Origin: an uncultured bacterium
GTDB taxonomy: Bacteria > Patescibacteriota > Minisyncoccia > UBA6257 > Colwellbacteraceae
DNA: 5,483 nt
Direction: 5' to 3'
Assembly: GCA_913009745.1 (NCBI GenBank)
Contig: CAJVWL010000033.1
Span: 1-5,483, forward strand
A program made the position numbers and the translations under genes. The notes below the pieces were generated by a model. The model ran no database searches and had not been told where the DNA came from. It worked only from the letters and a program-made list of their open reading frames with translations. Positions 1 to 5,483 of this stretch are shown here, piece after piece (the first letter of the stretch is position 1; the number at the start of each line of letters is the position of its first letter).

Positions 1-389
1 CATGCCGCAAGATAGAAAATAAAGAAGATTTTTAATAGTTCCGATGTTTGAATAGTAATTGGACCAATATTAAGCCATCTCTGGGCTCCTCCCGACGAAA
101 ATCCAAGAGGTGAAAATGTCACAATAATCCCGGCTATGCCGATTATAAAAAGAACCAAAGAGTATTTTTTATACTTTTTATAGTCTATGTAGTATCCAAG
201 GATAAACCCAACGATTCCAATAAGTAAACCGTGTAATATCTGCCGTTTTAGATAGAAATATACATCATTGAAATTAGTCTTTCCCAAATCAGAAGAAGCA
301 GATGCCAACACGGCCAAACCGATAATAATAAGCGAGATAACCAATACCGAAATTAAATAGTCAGCATGCTGACGACGCCTCCTTGCCAT
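1..389 (-). CDS. ftsW: FtsW/RodA-family SEDS peptidoglycan polymerase, N-terminal part (runs off left edge)
   Basis: This is the first 129 codons of a membrane protein that continues beyond the window; I translated it by hand. The N-terminus is a basic cluster (MARRRRQHADYL) followed by hydrophobic stretches at about residues 11-31, 51-68 and 77-95, the usual opening topology of SEDS proteins. Residues 100-120 (GGAQRWLNIGP, then IQTSELLK) match the family block G-A-x-R-W-L-x-x-G-P...Q-P-S-E-x-x-K. The family polymerises lipid II into glycan strands at the membrane. FtsW serves septation and RodA serves elongation; I favour FtsW because mraY lies just upstream, as in dcw clusters, but RodA is not excluded. 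The ATG lies 2 nt after the amidohydrolase stop and has no good Shine-Dalgarno, so coupled translation is likely. One oddity is Thr in place of the usual Pro of the QPSE motif (residue 115). Confidence 0.9.
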   Translation of the reverse strand, partial: MARRRRQHADYLISVLVISLIIIGLAVLASASSDLGKTNFNDVYFYLKRQILHGLLIGIVGFILGYYIDYKKYKKYSLVLFIIGIAGIIVTFSPLGFSSGGAQRWLNIGPITIQTSELLKIFFIFYLAA

Positions 390-391
390 AA

Positions 392-1882
392 CTAATATTT
401 TTTATGCCTTAAGATTTCTCCGGAGGTTGGTTTGTCTCCAATGATTTTACCTCCAATAATAACTTGCTTTATTTTGTGGTCGTTTTTGTCGAGTATGACT
501 AAATCTGCAATATTCCCTTCTTTTATCATTCCCCGCTTAGTTATTCCAAAATATTGCGCCGGCCTTGATGTTATTTTTCTGATTGCGTGAGGGAGAGATA
601 AAAACCCGTTTTTTAGCACGATTTCGAGATATCTTGGAAATGTTTCTTTTGAGCGTTCATGTTTAATAAACGGCCTTTGTGGCGCCGCACTGCCGTTGGA
701 TGCAATAAATGCCATAGGATGAGAAATAGTTTTCATAAGCAATTTTTCGTTTATATTTTTATAGAATACTGTAGCCTTCAACCCGGTAAACTCCATTACC
801 TTTAAAAGGCTGTCTGCGGGTGCGCTCTCCATGTTTTTTGCTATTTCTGCTAAGGTTTTCCCTATCAGATATTCCTGGTCGGGAGCGCCCGATATCCTTA
901 TAGCACTCGGGTCTAGTTTGGAGAGTTCTCGCCTTATCAACACTCTCGCTTTTTTGTCTTTTATCCTATTGAGCATAGTCTCATAGCTTTTTGTCTGCGC
1001 CCATTCCGGAAGAAGTGTGTATATTGACCTCGCGCTAACATCAAACGGATATATATCAAAATGCACAGATGCATATCCTGCGCTTTCTTCTATTTTCTTT
1101 AGACCTTCTTCAAATTGTTCTTCATATCCAATAAATGGCTGGAGATGGCTTATAACTGTTTTTACTTCGGCTTCTTTCGCCGTTCGTATCGTTTCATCTA
1201 TAGACCCTAGAAGATCTTTCGTTTCGCTTCTCATGTGTGTTGCATATACGCCGTCAAATTCGGAAACAATACCTATAAGCTCCCTAATCTCTTTTTTAGA
1301 AGCAGATTGCCCGTGAACGTATCCAAGACCACTTGACATACCGAAGGCGCCTTCTTCTAACGCTTTTCTTAATATATTTTTAAAGATTTCCATCTCCTTG
1401 CTGAATAGCCTGCGCCCGCCCTCCCCCACAAGAGATTGTCTAATCGTTGTGTGTCCCGCAAGCGTTCCAAAATTCACGCCTAAAGATAACTTCTCCAGCG
1501 TATCAAGAAACTCCTTCATGGTGTGCCAGTTTATGTTTATGCCCGCGGGATCCCCCCACTCTTTTGTTGATTCAAGTGTGCCGTAAAGCAACGGAGCTAA
1601 TGATGCGCCGCAATTTCCGCCAATTGTCGTTGTAACTCCCTGGTTTATAAAATCATTCTGCTCGGGGTTCGTAAAAATACTCAAGTAGTGGTCGGACTCC
1701 GTATCAATATCCACAAATCCCGGAGTTAGATAATGCCCAAGTCCGTTAATCGTTTCGGATGCTCCTCTGCTCTTTAGTTCTCCTATGGCGGAAATTATAT
1801 TTTTCTGGACAAGAACATCTGCCTTATATGGTTCATCTCCGCTCCCGTCAATAATCTGTACGTCTTTTATTAAGAGGCTCAT
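392..1882 (-). CDS. D-aminoacylase-like amidohydrolase (N-acyl-D-amino-acid deacylase family) with altered metal site
   Basis: This complete 496-residue protein has the amidohydrolase-superfamily layout. An N-terminal beta-sandwich piece (IIDGSG near 10-15, LTPGFVDID at 52-60) leads into a TIM barrel, and a C-terminal sandwich closes with ITSRPAQYFG (437-446) and GNIADLVILD (456-465). Length and blocks fit the D-aminoacylase (N-acyl-D-amino-acid deacylase) group: GVTTTIGGNCGASLAPL (82-98), YATHMRSE (213-220) and ISHLQ (244-248). In characterised members Cys96, His220 and His250 hold the tight zinc; here C91, H216 and H246 are their counterparts and are kept. The HxH motif expected at residues 60-62 is instead D-T-E, and the catalytic Asp of the IGSDG block is Asn396 (IASNGS). 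It may therefore have changed metal use, substrate or activity, so deacylase activity should not be assumed. No signal peptide is visible, so it is probably cytoplasmic. It lies between mraY and ftsW, which suggests a link to D-amino acids of wall peptides; that is inference. The ATG has no Shine-Dalgarno and a promoter sits immediately upstream. Confidence 0.85.
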   Translation of the reverse strand: MSLLIKDVQIIDGSGDEPYKADVLVQKNIISAIGELKSRGASETINGLGHYLTPGFVDIDTESDHYLSIFTNPEQNDFINQGVTTTIGGNCGASLAPLLYGTLESTKEWGDPAGININWHTMKEFLDTLEKLSLGVNFGTLAGHTTIRQSLVGEGGRRLFSKEMEIFKNILRKALEEGAFGMSSGLGYVHGQSASKKEIRELIGIVSEFDGVYATHMRSETKDLLGSIDETIRTAKEAEVKTVISHLQPFIGYEEQFEEGLKKIEESAGYASVHFDIYPFDVSARSIYTLLPEWAQTKSYETMLNRIKDKKARVLIRRELSKLDPSAIRISGAPDQEYLIGKTLAEIAKNMESAPADSLLKVMEFTGLKATVFYKNINEKLLMKTISHPMAFIASNGSAAPQRPFIKHERSKETFPRYLEIVLKNGFLSLPHAIRKITSRPAQYFGITKRGMIKEGNIADLVILDKNDHKIKQVIIGGKIIGDKPTSGEILRHKKY

Positions 1883-1918
1883 TACGGTTAATTATACAAC
1901 AAAGATGCTAAATGTAAC
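1883..1918 (-). promoter_or_regulatory. Putative sigma70-type promoter giving a near-leaderless amidohydrolase mRNA
   Basis: On the minus strand, a perfect TATAAT (1891-1896) lies 16 nt downstream of GTTACA (1913-1918), which matches the TTGACA consensus at 4 of 6 positions. Only 8 nt separate the -10 box from the amidohydrolase ATG, so a normal start site would fall within about 0-2 nt of the start codon. No Shine-Dalgarno precedes that ATG, which fits a leaderless message. The region is AT-rich, so a chance TATAAT is possible. Confidence 0.4.
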
Positions 1919-1929
1919 TTAGTAGTGTG

Positions 1930-1958
1930 AAAATAAGCACAATATAATAGCGTTGTGC
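1930..1958 (-). terminator. Weak Rho-independent terminator candidate after mraY
   Basis: Read on the minus strand, GCACAA (1953-1958) pairs perfectly with TTGTGC (1937-1942) across a 10 nt loop, and TTATTTT (1930-1936) follows at once. It begins 17 nt past the mraY stop, where a terminator would be expected. The stem is only 6 bp with three G-C pairs, so termination would be partial at best, and read-through into the amidohydrolase and ftsW is plausible. Confidence 0.35.
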
Positions 1959-1974
1959 GTTTATCCATTTTTAA

Positions 1975-3021
1975 TTATAAAAAAAATCTATCTATAAAAA
2001 ATATAACAAGACCAATTCCCATTGATACAACGGAAATAATCCAAAACCTCATTGTCACTTGAGACTCCGGCCAGCCTATTGCTTCAAAATGGTGATGTAT
2101 GGGTGTTGATAAAAAGATTTTTCGTTTAAAAAGTTTTTTGCTCGTTACTTGGATTATAACGGAAGATGATTCTATAACTAGAATTATCGCAAAAAACGGC
2201 AAAAGAAAGGTTGTGTTGGTAAGCATAGTCATAACTCCCAGCGTAATCCCAAGCGCCATAGAACCGGTATCTCCCATAAAGAATTTTGCGGGGGGTATAT
2301 TAAACCACAAAAAAGCCAATAGCGCCCCAATTATTGCCCCGCTCATTGCCGCCAAATCAAACCTGCCAAGAACGAATGAAACTATGGTTAATGCGCCGAA
2401 TGCAAAAAGCGATACACCGCCCAGCAATCCATCAAGTCCGTCGGTCTCGTTTGCAGAAAAGGCCGTCGCAATAATGATAAACATGAATATAGGAACATAC
2501 CAAAATCCTATATTAAAATTTCCGAAAAACGGAACGTGAAGAACCTGCCAGTCTAAAATATTAGGAGAATAAAACCACCATGCTCCAACGGCAGAAATAA
2601 TCGCATATATGACTAGTTTTTTTGATACCGTAAGACCTCCTCCTTTTGGTCCTATTTTAAGGGCGTTTAATACATCGTCAAATAAGCCAATTAGAGCCGC
2701 AATAAGCAATGCAATCAACGGCAAATACGTTTGGGCGCGGTCTACAAAATTAAGATATCCAAAAAATCCGTCAAATAGAACATCTAAAAGCCAGAATAAT
2801 CCAGCCATTAAAATTACGGTGCCCCAAATTATGATGCCGCCCGAGGTTGGTGTACCCGCTTTTCCTTGATGAAGTTTTGAAAAAATCGGCGTTTCTTTTG
2901 ACGTGCGGATCTGTTTGCGAAAATTAAATTTCACAAGCATCCTAAACACAAACGGAGTAGCAACGAGAGCCGTAACAAAGGATATTAATGTAATTGCGAT
3001 TAATCGTATAGCTTCCAGCAT
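1975..3021 (-). CDS. mraY: Phospho-N-acetylmuramoyl-pentapeptide transferase MraY
   Basis: This integral membrane enzyme (EC 2.7.8.13) moves phospho-MurNAc-pentapeptide from UDP onto undecaprenyl phosphate to make lipid I, the first membrane step of peptidoglycan synthesis. The 348 residues carry the family landmarks in order: KAGTPTSGG (54-62), the Asp pair in GLFDDVLN (112-119, D115-D116), NETDGLDGL (191-199), PPAKFFMGDTGS (243-254, catalytic-site D251) and PIHHHFEAIGWPE (307-319, the HHH loop), followed by RFWIIS. About ten hydrophobic segments are visible and the length is normal, so the gene is complete. Its ATG shares one base with the stop of the upstream carboxypeptidase gene (TAATG), and there is no strong Shine-Dalgarno, so translation is probably coupled. 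Small departures are GTPTSGG rather than GTPTMGG, and an altered run before the DGLDG block (FSANETDG where NAVNLTDG is typical). Confidence 0.96.
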   Translation of the reverse strand: MLEAIRLIAITLISFVTALVATPFVFRMLVKFNFRKQIRTSKETPIFSKLHQGKAGTPTSGGIIIWGTVILMAGLFWLLDVLFDGFFGYLNFVDRAQTYLPLIALLIAALIGLFDDVLNALKIGPKGGGLTVSKKLVIYAIISAVGAWWFYSPNILDWQVLHVPFFGNFNIGFWYVPIFMFIIIATAFSANETDGLDGLLGGVSLFAFGALTIVSFVLGRFDLAAMSGAIIGALLAFLWFNIPPAKFFMGDTGSMALGITLGVMTMLTNTTFLLPFFAIILVIESSSVIIQVTSKKLFKRKIFLSTPIHHHFEAIGWPESQVTMRFWIISVVSMGIGLVIFFIDRFFL

Positions 3022-3905
3022 TATAATTTTTCTAAAATCTTTTCTGTTTCCAAGAACCTATCATTACTAGCGCCAAGCACAACGATTATAACAGGTGATG
3101 CCCGCCCCGGTACAGTGAATAAAGAAAGCAGGTTGCCGTCTGCTTCGGGAATATGCCCCGTCTTACCGCCCAAAAAATCATCTCTTCCAGCAAACTCATT
3201 TATATTTGCTAATTTATGCCTTTTCCCGCTTTTAATATCAAGTATTGTCCCCTTTTCTCTTGTCGTAATTGAAAAAATATGCGGATTATTTTCCCAAATA
3301 TATGTTGCGAGACTTCGCAAATCTTCTACCGTAGACAGGTTTTGTATTGAAAGCCCCGTAGGATCAACAAAAAGCGTATCCGTCATGCCTATCTCTTTAG
3401 CTAATGCATTCATTTTGTCTATAAACTTTTCTTCGCCATAACCCATAGCAAGTGCCTCCGCGGCATCGTTGCTTGAAACCAGCAACATGGCTTCGGTTAA
3501 ATCTCCAACGGTATATCTATCTCCCACCTTAAGCCCTCCGGATATTCCCTCCGTATCAACCATTGGTTCGGTTATTGTTATCACGTCATCCGGCTTAAAT
3601 ACATTTGCCGCAACCAACGAAGTCATAAGCTTTGTTATAGAGGCAATCGGCCATCTTTTATCAGCTCTATAACTATACACTTCGTCACCTCCAATTATAT
3701 ATGCTCCAGCGGCGCTCATGTTTTCTTGAATAATCGGTGTTACTGTCGGCAATTGTTCATGTATGGGGGCTTCAAACGCCTTATCGGTTTGCACGATAGA
3801 GCTATTACTAATTCGCGCAAGTATTATCCCGAATAACGATACGGCTATAATAAATATTATAAATGCCGCAATTAGCAGCTTAATCTTAAGTTTTTTTGAC
3901 ATCAT
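3021..3905 (-). CDS. Serine-type D-alanyl-D-alanine carboxypeptidase (low-molecular-weight PBP, peptidase S11)
   Basis: This complete 294-residue protein has one hydrophobic N-terminal segment (about 7-31) after a Lys-rich start (MMSKKLKIK). That makes it either a signal anchor or a signal peptide, placing the catalytic domain outside the membrane. All three penicillin-binding active-site motifs are present: S89-I-T-K92 (nucleophile and general base), S144-S-N146, and K248-T-G250 in GGKTGHIPEA. The family removes the terminal D-Ala from peptidoglycan stem peptides, limiting cross-linking. The protein ends soon after the catalytic fold and lacks the C-terminal beta-domain and amphipathic helix of PBP5-type enzymes, so membrane attachment would rely on the N-terminus. 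The start overlaps the end of scpB by 20 nt (17 nt if the second of two tandem ATGs is used), with no clear Shine-Dalgarno, and the stop overlaps the mraY start. Bacillus subtilis also has a D,D-carboxypeptidase gene (dacB) shortly after scpAB. I leave the symbol open because dacA, dacB and dacF cannot be told apart here. Confidence 0.93.
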   Translation of the reverse strand: MMSKKLKIKLLIAAFIIFIIAVSLFGIILARISNSSIVQTDKAFEAPIHEQLPTVTPIIQENMSAAGAYIIGGDEVYSYRADKRWPIASITKLMTSLVAANVFKPDDVITITEPMVDTEGISGGLKVGDRYTVGDLTEAMLLVSSNDAAEALAMGYGEEKFIDKMNALAKEIGMTDTLFVDPTGLSIQNLSTVEDLRSLATYIWENNPHIFSITTREKGTILDIKSGKRHKLANINEFAGRDDFLGGKTGHIPEADGNLLSLFTVPGRASPVIIVVLGASNDRFLETEKILEKL

Positions 3906-4449
3906 TTAAGTGTGTGTTTTTGTGTTCAAATGCCTCCATAAAGTTGTGATATTTTTCATAGTCTGGCAATTCACTCAATGATGTTATCCCTATATGACGA
4001 AGGAAATCAAATGAAACACTATATAAAAAGGTGTTCTTTTGATTACTGTCTGTATGACGTTTTATCAATCCTCGTATCATAAGATTTCTTAGTATAAAAC
4101 TTGAATTAACTCCGCGAATATATTCTATAGTTGACCTCTTGCATGGACCTAGATATGCAATTATTGAAAGTGTTTCCATGCTTGCCGGAGTAAGAGCGGT
4201 GTCCAACTCTTCCTTTACCGCTTCTTTTGTAACAGATTTTAGTTCTGGTTTTGTAACTAGCTGAACCTCATCGTCGGATGTAATTATATGCAACCCCCTA
4301 TCGCCGGATGCCATTTTTATATTCAAACTATTTAGTGCGCGCAAAACATCATCTTTATCCGCACCTGATACATTGCATAATTTCTTTATCTTGACCGGTT
4401 CTCCGTATAAGAAAAGTAATGCCTCAAGTTTTGCTTCTAAATTATCCAT
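3886..4449 (-). CDS. scpB: Segregation and condensation protein B
   Basis: ScpB is the winged-helix dimer that binds the ScpA kleisin and regulates the SMC complex, which organises and segregates the chromosome in the cytoplasm. The 187 residues match the family in length and order. The first winged-helix begins LEAKLEALLFLYGEPVKIKK (4-23). The second holds the hallmark LTPASMETLSIIAYLGPCKR (86-105), then STIEYIRGVNSSFILRNL and MIRGLIKRH. The closing part has FDFLRHIGITSLSELPDYE, matching the typical eFLeyFGL-sLdeLP ending. Family proteins usually read AYRQPI where this one has AYLGPC, and a basic GR-x-GRP turn near the second wing is replaced by TDSNQKNTFLYS, a mild divergence. A single base separates its ATG from the scpA stop, so the two are almost certainly made together. 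A charged tail (HKNTHLNDVKKT) overlaps the next gene. Confidence 0.94.
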   Translation of the reverse strand: MDNLEAKLEALLFLYGEPVKIKKLCNVSGADKDDVLRALNSLNIKMASGDRGLHIITSDDEVQLVTKPELKSVTKEAVKEELDTALTPASMETLSIIAYLGPCKRSTIEYIRGVNSSFILRNLMIRGLIKRHTDSNQKNTFLYSVSFDFLRHIGITSLSELPDYEKYHNFMEAFEHKNTHLNDVKKT

Positions 4450-4450
4450 T

Positions 4451-5167
4451 TTATTTTATATACTTATTCCTTTTTATGCTTATGTCTGAAAATAAGTTCT
4501 TTTGGTCCACCTCTATGGCGCTATCTTTTAAAAGATGCAAAAGCGCAAGAAATAAAACAATAATTTCAGACTGTTCATATCCATCCGTAATTTCATTAAA
4601 ACTTGTATGCATCGCCTTGTCCACCCTATCCATTAATTCTTTAATCTTCTCTTCAAGGCTTATTATGCGTACGTGGACGGATTCGGTTTTTGGAGTAAAT
4701 GAAGAGAATTCATCATATAATCTTTTTATAATCTTTTCTAATTCTTTTACTGCGATTGGGGTAGTAAAATAGAATCCTTCAGGAAAATTGGAAAGATACT
4801 CTCGCGGAAAAGCAACGTTTTCCTGCCACAAATGCTTAATATGTCTTTGTGTGTCTCTAAATTCTCTGTATAGCTTTAGTCTATTCTCCAAATCCTCTAT
4901 TTCACCCTCCTCTTCTTCGGACAGCTCAAGTTTCGGTAATATCGCAAGAGATTTAATTAAAATTAGCCTAGCAGCAATGGTAATAAAATCAGATAATATG
5001 CGGGGATTTATCTTTTCCAAATTGTGCACGTATTGAAGAAAGTCTGCCGTAACTTCCGCTAGATTTAAACGTGTAATCTCAAACTTTTTTTCTTCTATAA
5101 GCTCTAAAAGTTTATCAAGCGGCCCGTTAAATCCTTCCAGTTGTAGCTCGTACTCTCTACTTGTCAT
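4451..5167 (-). CDS. scpA: Segregation and condensation protein A (kleisin)
   Basis: ScpA is the kleisin that bridges the SMC heads and recruits ScpB, forming the condensin-like complex that compacts newly replicated origins. With the chosen start it has 238 residues, normal for the family. The N-terminal SMC-binding region shows YELQLEGFNGPLDKLLELIE (6-25), the typical F-x-GPLDLLL block, then DFITIAARLILIKSLAILP (60-78), matching the canonical AAxLLxIKSxxLLP. An acidic linker (SEEEEGEIED, 83-92) follows. The C-terminal winged helix carries IVLFLALLHLLKD (203-215) and QKNLFSDISIKR. An in-frame ATG 75 nt upstream (5242) would add 25 residues, but that tail does not resemble the family and lies within the upstream coding region. 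The ATG at 5167 is preceded by AAGGAG and begins right before the conserved domain. The gene overlaps the upstream hydrolase by 11 nt and stops 1 nt before scpB. Confidence 0.95.
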   Translation of the reverse strand: MTSREYELQLEGFNGPLDKLLELIEEKKFEITRLNLAEVTADFLQYVHNLEKINPRILSDFITIAARLILIKSLAILPKLELSEEEEGEIEDLENRLKLYREFRDTQRHIKHLWQENVAFPREYLSNFPEGFYFTTPIAVKELEKIIKRLYDEFSSFTPKTESVHVRIISLEEKIKELMDRVDKAMHTSFNEITDGYEQSEIIVLFLALLHLLKDSAIEVDQKNLFSDISIKRNKYIK

Positions 5168-5406
5168 TTTTTTCAAGTGCTCCTTTTGTATAGTTGTTTC
5201 TTGGGTCCCAGAGCATCCAGCCCGATGTCGCGCCTGCATCATATGTTGCGTCTATCTCGCGTCTTACCATCTGTGCGGTATAGTCACTTCCTAAATCAAA
5301 ATCCTGAAGCCACGGTCGCAATTTTGAGGAGATGGCAGGTGTTGTACTTGCGTTAGAGAGTGCGTTCAATTTTGCGACCGCGTGAAGCATGGAATAATTA
5401 ACCACT
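5157..5406 (-). CDS. DUF4015-type putative glycoside hydrolase, C-terminal fragment
   Basis: Only the last 83 codons are present; the 5' part is missing because the genomic sequence ends at an adapter junction. The visible part carries KLRPWLQDFDLG (28-39 of the fragment), VRREIDATYDAGATSGWMLWDPRNNY (47-72), which matches the closing strands of the DUF4015 (GH-like TIM barrel) family: RPWLQdFdl, then a Gly/Ala turn and GWmlWnp-N-Y. Family members are predicted, mostly exported, carbohydrate-active enzymes whose substrate is not established. A wall role here rests only on the neighbours. The GTG at 5405 should not be read as the start, since the frame stays open into the adapter and the preceding residues fit the family (VVNYSMLHAVAKL). 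The last residues (ALEKNDK) overlap the scpA start, and the scpA ribosome site lies inside this coding sequence. Confidence 0.8.
5180..5185 (-). promoter_or_regulatory. Ribosome binding site that fixes the scpA start
   Basis: The minus strand reads AAAAGGAGC, containing AAGGAG, with 12 nt before the ATG at 5167. The spacing is slightly long. This is the clearest Shine-Dalgarno in the window for a real start, and it supports 5167 over the upstream in-frame ATG at 5242. Confidence 0.6.
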
Positions 5407-5464
5407 AGATCGGAAGAGCGTCGTGTAGGGAAAGAGTGTAGATCTCGGTGGTCGCCGTATCATT
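5407..5464. other. Illumina TruSeq adapter sequence (library contamination)
   Basis: From AGATCGGAAGAGCGTCGTG to the end of GTCGCCGTATCATT, these 58 bases match the full-length read-through form of the standard Illumina TruSeq universal adapter, as I know it. It is not genomic DNA. It joins directly to the hydrolase coding sequence, so the true insert ends at 5406. Confidence 0.98.
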
Positions 5465-5483
5465 AAAAAAAAAAAAAACAACA
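5465..5483. other. A-run and CAACA beyond the adapter (sequencing artefact)
   Basis: Fourteen A bases followed by CAACA come straight after the adapter end. Bases called past the end of an adapter-ligated molecule often appear as A-runs. This is not a biological poly(A) tract or terminator. Confidence 0.93.

Noticed and set aside
360..373. Perfect 14-bp palindrome GTCAGCATGCTGAC inside the start of ftsW, next to an AAGGAGG that precedes an out-of-frame ATG with a 4-codon frame
   Set aside because: A 14-bp palindrome is expected by chance about once per 16 kb, the AGGAGG simply encodes two Arg codons of the basic N-terminus, and the upstream ATG at 389 fits FtsW proteins well.
1017..5036. Several plus-strand open frames of 62-146 codons
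   Set aside because: Each lies opposite a well-supported minus-strand gene, has low-complexity Ser/Ile-rich translation and no recognisable domain. They are antisense shadows.
5168..5242. An N-terminal 25-residue extension of ScpA from an in-frame ATG at 5242
   Set aside because: The extra residues (MMQARHRAGCSGTQ...) do not resemble ScpA, they overlap the hydrolase coding region in another frame, and a ribosome site plus the conserved domain point to 5167.
392..5406. Possible UGA recoding, since all six visible stops are TAA or TAG and none is TGA
   Set aside because: No gene needs a TGA to be read through, the conserved glycines use ordinary codons, and six stops are too few to show avoidance.
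1..5406. Search for CRISPR arrays, tRNA/rRNA, IS ends, tandem repeats or a defence or novel gene cassette
   Set aside because: Nothing seen: genes are contiguous and recognisable, and the only intergenic gap longer than a few bases is 92 nt with no repeat structure beyond one weak hairpin.
5465..5478. A-run as a poly(A) tail or terminator
   Set aside because: It follows the adapter end directly, so it is a base-calling artefact.

Overview
The window looks like one assembled contig from an AT-rich bacterium. It carries seven genes, all on the minus strand and packed end to end, so they read from the right edge to the left. In transcription order they are: the C-terminal end of a DUF4015-type putative glycoside hydrolase (5157-5406), scpA (4451-5167), scpB (3886-4449), a serine-type D-alanyl-D-alanine carboxypeptidase (3021-3905), mraY (1975-3021), a D-aminoacylase-like amidohydrolase (392-1882), and the N-terminal third of an FtsW/RodA-type SEDS protein (1-389, running off the left edge). 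The small, overlapping genes, the short two-domain penicillin-binding protein and the gene mix suggest a streamlined genome, quite possibly Candidate Phyla Radiation (Patescibacteria/Parcubacteria). This is an inference from style; there is no rRNA or marker gene to prove it.

The first five genes form a chain of overlaps or near-overlaps: 11 nt overlap, 1 nt gap, 20 nt overlap, 1 nt overlap. This points to one polycistronic, translationally coupled unit. It joins chromosome condensation (the ScpAB kleisin and winged-helix partners of SMC) to peptidoglycan work (trimming of the terminal D-Ala, and lipid I synthesis by MraY). The only real intergenic gap is 1883-1974, between mraY and the amidohydrolase. 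It holds a weak hairpin with a T-rich tail on the minus strand, then a -35/-10 pair placed so close to the amidohydrolase ATG that the transcript would be nearly leaderless. The amidohydrolase and ftsW follow with a 2 nt spacing and are probably co-transcribed.

The most unusual gene is the amidohydrolase. It sits between mraY and ftsW, where many dcw clusters have murD, and it keeps the Cys/His/His metal ligands of D-aminoacylases. However, the HxH motif reads D-T-E, and the catalytic Asp after the last strand is Asn.

The right end is not biological. Positions 5407-5464 are an exact Illumina TruSeq adapter sequence followed by an A-run, so the hydrolase is cut by a library artefact and everything after 5406 should be trimmed. 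I found no RNA genes, mobile elements, CRISPR arrays or tandem repeats, and no convincing undescribed system beyond the altered amidohydrolase and its location.
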